Shown: piece by piece, positions 11,421 through 21,639 of the stretch
Numbering within the stretch: the stretch's first letter is position 1
How the letters are laid out: the number at the start of each line of letters is the position of its first letter
Made by a program: the position numbers and the translations under genes
Notes under the pieces: generated by a model
What the model saw: the letters and a program-made list of their open reading frames with translations, nothing else
The model's database searches: none
What the model was told of the DNA's origin: nothing
Assembly (NCBI GenBank): GCA_014281115.1
Contig: JACONQ010000012.1
Location: forward strand, 2,542,001-2,606,000
Direction: 5' to 3'
DNA length: 64,000 bases
Source of the DNA: Laburnicola sp. R22_1
Taxonomy: Eukaryota > Ascomycota > Dothideomycetes > Pleosporales > Didymosphaeriaceae

Positions 11421-12370
11421 TCTGGCTGGAATAGGAGGGGTGACGATGTCGTCACAGCGACAAGAGTGAGGTCTGTGTCTGAGGCTGTTGTGATCAGAGA
11501 TGACACGAGCCGAAACGAGATATGACTAACAACGGTGTTTCAGTCCGGCCTTGCCAGAGTTTATATAATTAGGCCTCCGTCATGAATGGTTGATTACGCA
11601 ACGGTGGGAGGAAATCGGATCCATTTTGCCACGACAGGTACGAAGATCACGATGCTTCTCAACATCGCATCGGATCCTCGCGGTTGGGGCGAGAAGTCCT
11701 ATAGCCTGCGGTGCAGTAAAGCTACGGATCCCCACCCTTCTCTAGCATGCGACTGCGTCCAGTGGAATACATCTGACGCTTGCTATAACGATTTCATGTG
11801 AAGGTTCTCATGGATGGCGACTCTGTCAATGATAAGTCACACGCTAGCACCATCCAGTGGAAAATCAGCGTTGCCTATACAGTGACTTTTCCGCCGCGCA
11901 AATAGCCTGATGAGCAGGACGACGTAGTACCTGCTTCTCGTTCGCGATGGCCTTCATAGTATATGATGCCGCAAGAAACGGGTGCTGATTCTTCTCTTTT
12001 TGGCTTAGCGTGCACCGGCACTTCTATATCGATGAAATTTTGCCCGCTGCACGTCCTAATTTGCTCTCATAAATATGAAGCCAGCTGACTCTTGTGAACA
12101 GTCAGATTTCCAAGCACAGCGCAGTACAGTAAATATGACTCCTTAAAGGCTGTGAGCGGACGAGTCTGACGGAGCGGTCTGGAGTTGATGGAGTTCCGCC
12201 AGGACCCATTCGTAGCGTTGAGCGAATGGTTGTTGCCCTGTCGTGTTGCGGCTCATAGTTGAACTCGCGTTGGTTTTCTTCTGCGGCCGTCGAGTTGAAT
12301 AGAGCTGTACCAGTCCCCTAAGAAAACTTGGTGTCGATTCCTTTCTATTGAGCGCCTCGAAGCCCAGCCT
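11421..12370. other. No supportable gene
   Basis: Short open frames only. A TATATAATTA run at about 11563-11572 lies near a small frame (11586-11801) that shows no conserved features. Confidence 0.35.
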
Positions 12371-13400
12371 TCCGGACTAGGTCGCTACCCGGTTGGGTAT
12401 CGTAACTCTTTGTTGAGCGAAGTAACGAGCTCCACAAGAAGAGCTTGGGTAGTACCGTCGATGGGGGGTCGGCTCGGGGAGTCGGAGGGGGGATGGGCGG
12501 CCTGCCCGTGGGCCTGCTTGCGCTTCTGTTCCTGCCCGAGCAGGAGCTGTCGACGAGTATGGCGGAAGCTGGACCAATGACCGGAGACGGGGTGGCGTGG
12601 TACCATCAGGCGCGAGAGGAGTGAAGGACGTGGTCGTCCAGTGCCTGTCAGGCAAGGAGAAGCGCGCCATCTCCCACGCGGATGGGAGGGCCTTTGCGAA
12701 GAGCTTGACAGTATTCGGGAGAGTCTTCTCGACGGATAGGGCAGGCATGAAGGCGCTCTCGGAAGCTCGTCGCAGCTGGGAGTGCGTGGCTGGATCGCGT
12801 AACGGATGCTCGGATTACGTCGCTGGTCGGGTGGAGCAGTTCGACCCGAGCTGCTCGATCGAGCATGCGCTGACGACGTTAGCGACCTTCTGTGCAGGTG
12901 GAGCGCCCGCAGGCCGTGAACGCTCACGAGGTTGGATGTACAGACTTCTCGGACGTAGACTTCTCGGTCGCGCGTCTTCGACCCCGCAGAGCCGCGCGCC
13001 CTCTCCCCGGTGATAGGTTGCTGCTATACCGCACTAGGGCCTGGTACCAGAGCGTACATGTTACCAACTGTTCTTGTTGCCGCGCAGACGCGCGTTGGTA
13101 CGGGGAAGGGAGGGAGGGAGGCAGTAGAGAAGGAGGAGAAGCCTACCATGGTCGCGTCGGCGCGTGACGTCGACGCCCCGCGACGCGTACGACGCGTGCC
13201 GACGAGGGTCGAGGAGAGGCAGAGATCGGCACCGCGTTGGTATCGCGATCTCGCTTAAGGCCTCGTCGGGCGGGTACGGTGAGGCACAAAGGGGAGGCGG
13301 CGGTGCGGGTCCACGGTGGGAGATGGAAGGTCGTCGGAGGCGGCCCGGCAGCTCGCGCGTGCACTAACCCTGCCGTACGGTATAAACCCGGCGCCATGCG
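12371..13400. other. GC-rich block, open on both strands
   Basis: This kilobase is sharply more GC-rich than its surroundings, so several frames stay open on both strands (12597-13013 plus, 12385-12927 minus). No domain motif supports either. Many CpG words (GACGCG, CGACGC) cluster at 13150-13260, meaning this block has escaped CpG and CpA depletion. It may be a foreign or recently arrived segment. Confidence 0.4.
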
Positions 13401-13421
13401 CCAGAGCTATTCTTAGAGGTA

Positions 13422-13740
13422 CAGTCAAACCACCGTTATAAGGATCACCCGAAAAATACAGCAAATCGATCCTTATAGGTAACGGGGGTATCCTTATAAC
13501 AGTACTAGCGATTTGTTAGTAAGATTGAAAGATTGGGCCCCACGTACAGATAATGATTATCACACGTGATGATAATGGATAAACAGGGGTGTAAAGGGGC
13601 AGAAATTGGTTTGTGCCAGCCCCCGTTATAAGGATATCGTGTGAGAGGCCTTTTGATCCGATTTAGCGGTAAAATATCCTTACGCCATACAAAATACGCC
13701 TGGGCGCCGATATTTGATCGCTGTATTGGTGATATCGTTA
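13422..13740 (+). mobile_element. One-ended remnant resembling a Tigger/pogo terminus
   Basis: After TA at 13420-13421 the sequence begins CAGTCAAACCACCGTTATAA. This resembles the widespread Tigger/Jerky terminal consensus that begins CAGT and contains an AACC...TATAA core. The word GTTATAAGGAT or its complement recurs at about 13434, 13468, 13491 and 13625, as subterminal repeats would. I find no matching right end, so this is a fragment. Confidence 0.45.
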
Positions 13741-14069
13741 TATTAGGGTGATCCTTTCACCGGCGAAACTCTCGGACCACATATTTGCTAAGTCAAAGTG
13801 GCCTTTAGAGCTTAGAAACAGAATCTTCTTAATTTATACTTCGTATTCTACCCTCCAAATTTTACGAAGACCCTTATGGTTGCGAATAAACAGTGAGGTA
13901 TCAACGAAGGGTCGATTGACAACGTTGACAAAAACGATCAATAACATGGCCAACATCACAGCAGTCCTTGCCAGAGGCTAAGCTACAGAGGGGAGTGTAT
14001 TATAGAATGCCCATACACTAACTATGTATCTACAAACTTGCGAACGAAAGGTTACGAAGGTCTAAAGTG

Positions 14070-14117
14070 CGAACCCGCCCCTTTAGACTGTGCGTCCCGC
14101 CATGTAGGGACGGATGT
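14070..14117 (-). repeat. Right 48-bp inverted repeat of the 4.85-kb candidate
   Basis: Inverted copy of 9270-9317 with TA at 14118-14119. It abuts the 3'-untranslated part of a pogo element, in which the insertion may have happened. Confidence 0.65.
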
Positions 14118-14119
14118 TA

Positions 14120-14240
14120 AGAAATCTTGTAATGATAGCTAACTTATTGTAGGTGGCTGTACAGCCTCATTTTTTCCAAGGTCGTGATGTTGCTTAGTGG
14201 CTCACTACGCGACGTGGCTCGTTACGCGCACCGGCACGGC
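14120..14240 (+). mobile_element. 3' terminal fragment of a pogo element
   Basis: The segment matches the 3'-untranslated and terminal-repeat part of the pogo copies at 57873 and 62814. It shares AGAAATCTTGTAATGATAGC, a GGCTGTACAGCCTCATTTTT word and a terminal GCGCACCGGCACGG. No coding part is attached. Confidence 0.65.
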
Positions 14241-14367
14241 AGTAGATTCAGCTTGGTTTAGTATTTAGCGTGTATTAGCTAAGAAAGTGAATAACTGGTT
14301 AGATCTTAGTTTTACTAAGTCCTTATAGCCTCTAGTGAATGCCGATTGGAGTATGGTTTAGTATTGT

Positions 14368-16260
14368 CTATTTATTTGCTGCTCTTCGAAGCCTTTTAAT
14401 AGCCCCATAGTCTTTCGGATCGATATTAGCACCTTTCTTGAGCAGCAGCTCCACAATCTCAGCGTGCCCTCCTGCTATAGCTGCACGAAGTGCATTGCCA
14501 TACTTTCCACCCGGCGCGTCAACATTGGCTTTGCGTTCTAGAAGCTCCTCCACTATTGGTGTTCTGCCAAAGTATGAAGCCGTTTGCAGTGCGTTACCGT
14601 ATCTTCCCCCTTCCGCATCGATATTAGCACCTTTCTTGAGCAGCAGCTTCACAATCTCAGCGTGGCCTCTTTCTGTAGCTGCACAAAGTGCAGTGCCATA
14701 GTTTCCACCCGGCGCGTTAACATTGGCTCCCTTTTTTAGAAGCTCCATCACTATTGGTGTTCTGTCCCAGTATGAAGCCGTTTGCAGTGCGTTACCGTAT
14801 CTTCCCCCTTTCGCATCGATATTAGCACCTTTCTTGAGCAGCAGCTCCACAATCTCAGCGTGGTCTCTCTGTGTAGCTGCACAAAGTGCATTGCCACAGT
14901 CTCCACCCGGCGCGTTAACATTGGCTCCCCATTTTAGAAGCTCCTCCACTATTGGTGTTCTGCCCAGGTATGAAGCCGTTTGCAGTACATTACCGTATAA
15001 TCCCCCTTCTGCATTGACATCAGCGCCCTTCCCGAGCAGCAGCTTCGCCATCTTAGCGTTGTCTTTTATTACAGCTGCACGAAGTGGATTGCTAAAATGA
15101 TTTCCACCCGGTGCGTTGACATCAGCGCCCTCCGTGAGCAGCAGCTTTACGATCTTATCGTGGCCTCCTGCTATAGCTGCAGAAAGTGCATTGCCATTGG
15201 CTCCCTTTTTTAGAAGCTCCTCCACTATTGGTGTTCTGCCAAAGTATGAAGCCGTTTGCAGTGCGTTACCGTATCTTCCCCCTTCCGCATCGATATTAGC
15301 ACCTTTCTTGAGCAGCAGCTTCACAATCTCAGCGTGGCCTCTTTCTGTAGCTGCACAAAGTGCAGTGCCATAGTTTCCACCCGGCGCGTTAACATTGGCT
15401 CCCCCTTTTAGAAGCACCTTCACTATTGGTTTTTTGCCCCAGTATGAAGCGGTTTGCAGTGCATTGCCACAAAAGTCTTCAGCTGGTGCGTTGACATCAG
15501 CACCTTTCTCGAGCAGCAGGTTCACAATCTCAGTACAGCCTCCTAGTATAGCTGCACAAAGTGCATTGCCTCCATATCCTCCTCCACCCGGCGCGTTAAT
15601 CTCGGCTTTCCGGTTTAGAAGCTCCTTGACGATTTCTATTATGCGCATGATTGAAGCCGTTTGCAGTGCATTGCCAGGATCATCATCAGCCAGTGCGTTG
15701 ACATCAGCACCTTTCTTGAGCAGCAGCTTCACAATCTTGGTATGGCCTCCTGATATAGCTGCACGAAGTGCATCGCCATATTTTCCACCCGGCGCGTTAA
15801 TCTCGGCGTTCCGTTGTAGAAGCTCCTCGACGATTTCTATTTTGCCCTTGAATGAAGCCATTTGCAGTGCATTGCCAAAATCATCATCAGCTGGTGCGTT
15901 GACATCAGCGCCCAGTTGCAGCCATAATGCTACCATTTTGATTTCACCGTGTTCCACAGCGTATAATAGGCCCTTATTACACCCGGTTTCCAATTCTTCA
16001 GATAAGTTGCCAGGGATAGGAATGCTTCCAGAGGCTACATTTCGGGGAATGATCGTCGTCTGGTAGTGTTGTAAAGCTTGAATTAGTTTCGCAGCATTGG
16101 CCTCATATTTCTGGGCATTGTGTTCCTTGAGGTAGTCGCGCTCTGAGGTCGATTCTTCGGCGTCTTCATGTGGAGTGTGATCTCCATCAGAACTGGAGCC
16201 TTCATATAGATTGTAATCTCCATCAGAACTGGAGCCTTTATAACTCCTATCAGTTCTCAT
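14368..16260 (-). CDS. Ankyrin-repeat protein, intact
   Basis: An uninterrupted 630-codon frame. Residues 1-60 are acidic and low-complexity, with the segment GSSSDGD repeated. About residues 100-625 form roughly fifteen ankyrin repeats of about 33 residues, alternating YGNALQTASYFGRTPIVEEL-like and GHAEIVKLLLKKGANIDAEG-like units. There is no HET, NACHT or kinase domain, signal peptide or membrane segment. In Pezizomycotina such arrays usually form the C-terminal sensor of NLR-type proteins, so this may be a stand-alone sensor or a piece of a larger gene. Units are so alike that a stretch of about 160 bp is the same at about 14569-14729 and 15243-15403, pointing to recent internal duplication or gene conversion. 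No RIP-type stops despite the repetition. Confidence 0.85.
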   Translation of the reverse strand: MRTDRSYKGSSSDGDYNLYEGSSSDGDHTPHEDAEESTSERDYLKEHNAQKYEANAAKLIQALQHYQTTIIPRNVASGSIPIPGNLSEELETGCNKGLLYAVEHGEIKMVALWLQLGADVNAPADDDFGNALQMASFKGKIEIVEELLQRNAEINAPGGKYGDALRAAISGGHTKIVKLLLKKGADVNALADDDPGNALQTASIMRIIEIVKELLNRKAEINAPGGGGYGGNALCAAILGGCTEIVNLLLEKGADVNAPAEDFCGNALQTASYWGKKPIVKVLLKGGANVNAPGGNYGTALCAATERGHAEIVKLLLKKGANIDAEGGRYGNALQTASYFGRTPIVEELLKKGANGNALSAAIAGGHDKIVKLLLTEGADVNAPGGNHFSNPLRAAVIKDNAKMAKLLLGKGADVNAEGGLYGNVLQTASYLGRTPIVEELLKWGANVNAPGGDCGNALCAATQRDHAEIVELLLKKGANIDAKGGRYGNALQTASYWDRTPIVMELLKKGANVNAPGGNYGTALCAATERGHAEIVKLLLKKGANIDAEGGRYGNALQTASYFGRTPIVEELLERKANVDAPGGKYGNALRAAIAGGHAEIVELLLKKGANIDPKDYGAIKRLRRAANK

Positions 16261-16623
16261 GTCTATGCTGGTTCTTAGTACTGGTAGTTTTCCTAGTTTG
16301 TAGAATCGTCGCTGAAGTGTGCTTTAAACCTACTTTAGTAGGCAAAGGGGTCTTGATATATAGGCGCGCCACTTGTTATATTGCTTACTACTCCACAGAT
16401 TTAGCGGGTTCTCGCCATAAACACTTATCATACGAGGAGTCATACAGATTCGAGATGACAAGGTAATCATAACATGGTTATCGAAGTATGCTGAAGCTAG
16501 CATATCAGCACACTGCAAGTGCTCAAATAGCATAAGAAATTATCGAAATAACGTTAGATTACTCCATCCTTTCCTGCCTGGTTCAAAACCATACATTTGG
16601 TTATTTTCCTTACTTCTTTACTC
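16261..16623. other. Upstream region of the ankyrin gene, nothing else seen
   Basis: About 360 bp of mixed sequence without a conserved frame. It presumably contains the promoter of the minus-strand ankyrin gene, but no distinctive element is visible. Confidence 0.35.
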
Positions 16624-16833
16624 CTATATAAATTCTAACCAAACTGGTAAATAGGGATGTAGGATAATGGGCAAAGCGCTGTAAGCGCGTAAGCAGAGCC
16701 TTGCAGTAACGAAATCTCTAGTAACTACTTTTAACGTCGCTGCGACACCCATAGCGAACCCAGTCTCATTAAAGTTATAGGTATTCTCATCTAGTATGCT
16801 GTACGCCTTACGCGTCTCCTCTATAAGCCTATA
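16624..16833 (-). pseudogene. Pogo-family transposase relic
   Basis: The minus-strand frame contains YNFNETGFAMGVAATLKVVT, which corresponds to the first catalytic block of pogo/Fot transposases (normally NFDETGF). The aspartate is replaced by asparagine, a single G-to-A change. The relic is a few dozen codons long and is split by the MITE that starts at 16834. Confidence 0.7.
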
Positions 16834-17070
16834 ACGTGTCTGTGCGCGTAATGCGCGGGTTCGCGTAATGCGCACCCCAACACCATAGCAGCTCTACAAG
16901 AAACAAGGCTATAGAGCCACATACTATAGTTATTATTATAAGATTTTTTAGTGGAGTGCTATATTGATACCTGCGATTAACTTGCGCTATTTGTATCTAC
17001 TTGGAAGCTTGACGTTGCGGCCACGCTGCGTACCGGTACGCGAACCCGCGCATTACGCGCACAGACACGT
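16834..17070. mobile_element. 237-bp MITE derived from a pogo element
   Basis: The ends ACGTGTCTGTGCGCG and CGCGCACAGACACGT belong to a perfect inverted repeat of more than 30 bp, flanked by TA (16832-16833 and 17071-17072). Inside each end the word GCGTAATGCGC occurs. The interior keeps the GGCTATAGAGCC-like word typical of the 3' ends of the pogo copies here, so this is a non-autonomous deletion derivative. It has no coding capacity. Confidence 0.88.
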
Positions 17071-17288
17071 TAATCATCTTTGGAACGTAAACAAGGCTGA
17101 AACATGATGTCGCCCAATCTTCGTCATGGTGTTTGGACGCTGCGAAAACTTGGTCGATCACTATAACACAACACGCTTCCACTGTCATCATCTTATAACT
17201 CAAAACTGTGGCGAACTCAAGTGATTTATTCTATATACGCTTGCATTCAGCGGGAAGCACGTCTGCCACCTTGGTCGCTCCCAAAGCA

Positions 17289-17317
17289 GTACACTCGCAT
17301 GTACAATCGGCTTCCGG
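17289..17317 (+). repeat. Inverted repeat arm (pairs with 17607-17635)
   Basis: 29 bp with two mismatches against the complement of 17607-17635. The loop is about 290 bp. It could be the ends of a degenerate foldback element. Confidence 0.7.
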
Positions 17318-17330
17318 GCTTACAAGATTA

Positions 17331-17352
17331 CGCGACAGGGGCCCCTGTCGCG
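17331..17352. repeat. 22-bp perfect palindrome
   Basis: CGCGACAGGGG followed by its exact complement CCCCTGTCGCG with no spacer. It lies just inside the left arm of the 17289/17607 inverted repeat. Confidence 0.9.
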
Positions 17353-17606
17353 CTAAGTGGGGGCTTTGCTACAAAATGAAAACAATATAACTCTTAACAA
17401 CGGCTTATACTGACTAGCTAAAGCTGGCTACAAGTCAACACCCTTTGCGTATATGTTGTACGAGCCGAACAAGGCTGACTTTTAGCAGGTTTCTGGCTGT
17501 CAGCATCCCACATGGTTTGGGCGCCTGTCATAATCCCCTTCTAGCAAGCCCTATGCTCAGGTCGGCAAGGTGTCCTATCAGAACTATCTTTTGTCTTTCT
17601 TCGAAA

Positions 17607-17635
17607 CCAGAAGCCGATTGCACATGCGAGTGTAC
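17607..17635 (-). repeat. Inverted repeat arm (pairs with 17289-17317)
   Basis: Complementary to 17289-17317 at 27 of 29 positions. Confidence 0.7.
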
Positions 17636-17904
17636 AGCAATAGCCTATCGTGTCTTGTAGGACACTAGATCTTTTAAACCTCTAGGAAAGCACACTTTAC
17701 GTAAATTCATATAGTAAACGTATAGGAAAGGTTCTTCTCTAGTTGTATACTATATATATGATAAATGCCTATTATTGCCTACATGGCATTAAATTGGGTA
17801 TACATGATCAGGCAGCCACATTGTCAATTTAAAGCGCCAAACCAATATCTAAACCAAGTTTATCAACAACAAAATCCCGCTTATTTTTTCCTAATTTATT
17901 AGTT

Positions 17905-19002
17905 ATGTTTATCTGGACTGTTATTAGAGGATCTTGCGACGATGTGTACCAGGACTTCAGTAGAAGAGGTGCGCTTATCAATAATCAAGTCTTGCTTCGT
18001 ATTACAGCAGCAAGTCTTTGCGGCGAAGATGCTCATTTTAGATATAAAGATATAGCTTTAGGCCATGAAGGAGTTGGAACAGTGCAGGAAATCGGCCCTA
18101 ATGTACGCAACCTACAAATAGGCGATCGGGTAGGGTGGGGATATTAACATGGGTCTTGTGGTATTTGCGATAACTGCATGGCGGGACATAAATTACATTG
18201 CACTGAGAGTGAAATGTATGGGGAGACCAACCTTGACCAAGGAGCCTTCGGCACATATGCGATCTGGGGTGAGAATTTCCTATTCAAGGTCCTAGACGAA
18301 ATTTCGGACGTCAACGCGGCACCATTAATGTGCGCTGGTAGCACGGTTTTCTCTGCTCTGGAAAGAGCTAAGTTAGGATCTCTCCTGGTGAAAGGGTCGC
18401 TATCTATGGCTTTGGGGGACTAGGGCATCTGGCTGTCCGGTTTGCGCGAAAACAAGGTCACCGCGTAGTAGTTATTTCCGGTGACTCTGGCAAGGCGGAT
18501 GAGGCTATAAGAGTTGGAGCGCACGAATTCTTCGTTAAGGGACCAGATCTAGATGCAAAAGTTAAGCCTCTGGATGTCATACTCGTCACAACCAGCTCCT
18601 TAACGACGTTAGGTATGGGTCTCGTCAGGCATACCCTTATCAGCTAACCTAGTATCAGAGTTGAATGTTATAGTCAATACTATGGCGATTCGGGGGAGAA
18701 TAGTGCTTCTAGGATCTGTTGGCGACGGCCTTGTCCTGCCACTAGATCGATTCATACAGAGAAGCTTGCGGCTAGAAGGCTCACTCCGGGCTTCGCGTAA
18801 TTGCGTTTATGATATGCTTCTATTTGCGTCTGAAAATCATGTTAGATCGATGATAGTCGAATTTCCACTCAACGTTGACAGTATTACAAGGGCATTCAAT
18901 TATATGCATACTGGCACCATCCGATACAAAATAGTGTTTACTCCATTTCAGCCACGCGAAGTAACTATACAAAAAGCTATACCTATAGCTCTATTCATAT
19001 AG
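17905..19002 (+). pseudogene. Zinc-dependent alcohol dehydrogenase (MDR family), broken
   Basis: The frame shows the classical medium-chain dehydrogenase order. There is a catalytic-zinc cysteine in AASLCGEDAH, then GHEGVGTVQEIGPNVR and GDRVGWGY. The structural-zinc cysteine cluster follows (HGSCGICDNCMAGHKLHC, about 18148-18204), then the Rossmann motif YGFGGLGHLAVRFARK (about 18400-18450) and a C-terminal substrate domain. The gene would have reduced an aldehyde or oxidised an alcohol with NAD(P). Breaks: an in-frame TAA at 18145-18147 just before the zinc cluster (fits CAA to TAA), a frame change near 18390, and a stop and return to the first frame near 18640. It is surrounded by repeats, so inactivation by RIP leakage plus indels is plausible. 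Confidence 0.85.
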
Positions 19003-21350
19003 ATAGCACTAGAGGTATATAACGAGATACTATCCTATGGTTGGCTGTCATGTGATCGGCCCTTTTAATCAACGCGTCATGCTCCGGCTCCCCATTGTGG
19101 TAGATCCCAATCGCGCCCTTTTTTTTACAAGGTGTCGCTGCTCATCTCAGTGGTGACGACGGCATATACCTAGATCTTCTCGCAAGTGCTCTTCTGGTAG
19201 ACCTCGACAGCGTGAAGAGGCCGGTGGCGCTGTTTGGATCGGAAGGCGTTGTGTTGTGGACTGTGGTCGTGGCTGATTCTGCATGGCGGCGCCGGATGAG
19301 GCTGCGGTCGCGTACGTCGCTGGAGGTGTTGCGTTTGCACGGCAAGATGAGTGACCGGCAGCGTGGGGAGTACCTGTCCGAGGGCTCGTCCCCAGGAGGG
19401 GAGTGCTGGTGCGGCCTCGGGGGTGGGCGCACGTCACTTCCAACTCCATCCCTCCCTCCAGTATCATCAAAGACACCACTGTACATCCAATTCTTGTGAG
19501 TATGCCTGGCGTATTTCCTGCAGTAGTTCGGTCACGCGTATTGTCTCTGCCGGTGCAGTGGTCAGCCTGTTGGGTACGGGCGCGCTTGCGGGTGTTACTG
19601 CGGGAGCGGGTCCGGTTGCGGGTGCCTCACGCGTCGCGGTCGGCGCAATCGTGTTCGGTATGCCGAGCGCAGCGGTCGAACGCTTGTTGTCACTTGTTCT
19701 TGTGCTACCCAAACGACTCTCTCATCTCGTCCTTCTCCTTGCGCGCATACCCCAGGATACGCAATACACACGAGGCGGTCCATTGTGCGCACAGTCCGGT
19801 CCAGGGGTGTAGAAAGGAAGGGGTACTTAGCATGGTGTGCGCTTACGGCGAGACGAGGTGTCTGATGTGGAGGATGAATGGGAGCCACTGGCACTGTGCC
19901 GCGCTGGCGGTGCTTCTGTACGCGGAGGACGCCAAAGTCTGCTTGCTTGCCAGTAGGGCGCGTGTCGCTCTCATGCTTGAACTGCATAATTTGCAGAATC
20001 TTCTCGCGCGCGCTGCCGTTCTCGAGCTCGTTGTCGAGAGCCGAGTCAACGAGCTCCCTGGCCGGTTTCGTCATCATGGGCGGGGGGCGTCCATGATGGT
20101 GGTGGTAGTGGTGGTTGTGGGTGGTGGAGAAAGGGAGCGGCTTGCAGTAGCCGTGCTGCGTGTACGTCGGCGGGTAGGCGTACAGCATTGGCGAGTGTGG
20201 AACCTGTAGCAGGGGGGAGGGGCAGTCATCTGCTGGGCCAGGACTGGAGTGAAAGGTATCTCCTTCCGCTGGCGTGAAGCGTCAGACTCACCATGCCACT
20301 ACCCCGCCTATCGCTCGTGGCCCCGTACAGAACGTTATCCGGGAAGTTTACCAGAAGGTCAACGATATTTCTTTCCTTGATACGGGAAGTCGAACGGACG
20401 ATACAGCGTCTGGGCTTGCGGGCGTGGGCGGCGGCGGGCTGTGTCGTTTCGATTGCCCTTTCTCATCCTCGGGTCCCACTCACTCCCGCGTCTCGAGCGT
20501 TCCAGCATAGAGGAAGACACCATCAACAGTGTTCAACCGCTGCATGCTACGCCGAGACAAGTGTATCCAAGGTCATCAAGTTTCCCATCATCCTGCCAGG
20601 TGCCAAAGCCGAAGCGCTAGACGCGTGCGTGGTGTCATGGGATCGTTGCTCGCGGTTAGGAAACGTAAGGTATTCGTGAGCTACGATATCGTGTGTTGCG
20701 CAACCTTGGAAGGCGGTTACGGAAGGGTCAAGGTTGCGATTGACCGAGAGTGCATCAAGGCTGCCGCAACGGTTGGTGAAGGTGTAGCAATCCGCCACTG
20801 GGCTGCTGCTGGGTGCCAAGGCCCATTCGTCGCGTGGCCTCGTTTTTGGTCCCCGACCCGAGTAGCAAACCGCCAGAAGGTGTTGTAGTCAAGAGGATTG
20901 CGCTTATGTTTTCTCCGAGCAGAAAGTCGATACAAGTCGTTGTCAAGGATACGTCGGAATCGAACGTAGAGCAGGCCGCCGTGTAGTTCGCAGTCGGTGA
21001 ATCTAAGCGGTGTACCACCTCAGATGAGCTTGTACCGGCTCCTCCTCTTGCCTTCCTTCTGCGTATTTCCTCCAAAAGCTCTGCTATTGTCGATGCTTCC
21101 AGGGGAGGAAGGTTTTGTGCGTTGTCAGCAGGTTCAGCGGCGGCTTGCGGGCTCAATAGGATCGGCGGGAGGAGAGGATGCAGCGGTCGCGGGGTCCTTA
21201 GAGCGGTGAAGAGGAGCAAAATGCTTGCCACGCCAGTACCATTAATCCACCCCACAGCCATCCCAAAAGAATATAGCCTTTGTTGTATCCTTTTCCTCTA
21301 TATCAACCTCAGAAACTCAAACCATACTTTGATGTCTCGGTATAGTGTAT
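19003..21350. other. GC-rich region, no firm gene
   Basis: Frames are open on both strands over long stretches: 19403-20209 plus (268 codons), 19595-20188 minus (197 codons, with a histidine run from CAC repeats) and 20755-21261 minus (168 codons). None has a recognisable domain or a conserved start context. The minus-strand set includes ELLQEIRQAYSQELDVQW and AELLEEIRRRKARGG, similar helical words that hint at a duplicated minus-strand gene. I could not define exons. A poly-T run lies at 19120. Confidence 0.35.
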
Positions 21351-21404
21351 AGGCGCATCATCGAGCGCATATGCAGTTGCCAGTGCGCTTGGCAAGGTGA
21401 TGTA

Positions 21405-21470
21405 GACGGCGGGGATGCAGACAGCGGGGATGCAGACGGCGGGGATTCGTAGACGGCGGGGGTTCGGACA
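21405..21470. repeat. 15-bp tandem repeat, about four units
   Basis: Units of GCAGACGGCGGGGAT with small variations. Confidence 0.7.
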
Positions 21471-21639
21471 TGGGCGTCTGTCATGTGTCAGCTTGTGTAA
21501 ATGTGAGCAGTGGGTGGAGGGTACGTGCTGGCAATACTGTCTCCTGTTGTGCCGGTCCACCATCTGGATACTGGACACGCTCGTCGCAACCGGGGTCGCC
21601 GCGCGAGCTCGGTGATGGGTGTACCTATTCAAGGTCAGG

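Larger units (their letters stand above)
9270..14117. mobile_element. Candidate 4.85-kb TA-target element bounded by 48-bp inverted repeats
   Basis: Positions 9270-9317 and 14070-14117 are inverted copies of the same 48-bp sequence (40 of 48 identical, no gaps). Both are flanked outside by TA (9268-9269 and 14118-14119). This fits the ends and target duplication of a Tc1/mariner-superfamily transposon. The interior contains decayed minus-strand coding sequence (9.8-11.4 kb), a GC-rich part (12.4-13.4 kb) and the end of another element (13422). I could not find a recognisable transposase in it, so it may be non-autonomous, badly decayed, or two independent termini that happen to face each other. 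Confidence 0.5.

Noticed and set aside
12385..13013. Overlapping frames in the 12.4-13.0 kb GC-rich block
   Set aside because: Open on both strands for compositional reasons, no start context or domain.
14438..16066. Four plus-strand frames opposite the ankyrin gene
   Set aside because: Shadows of the minus-strand ankyrin repeats, serine/proline/leucine-rich and with the same period.
19403..20209. A 268-codon plus-strand frame in the GC-rich region
   Set aside because: Overlaps equally long minus-strand frames; valine/arginine-rich composition from GC-rich DNA; no motif.
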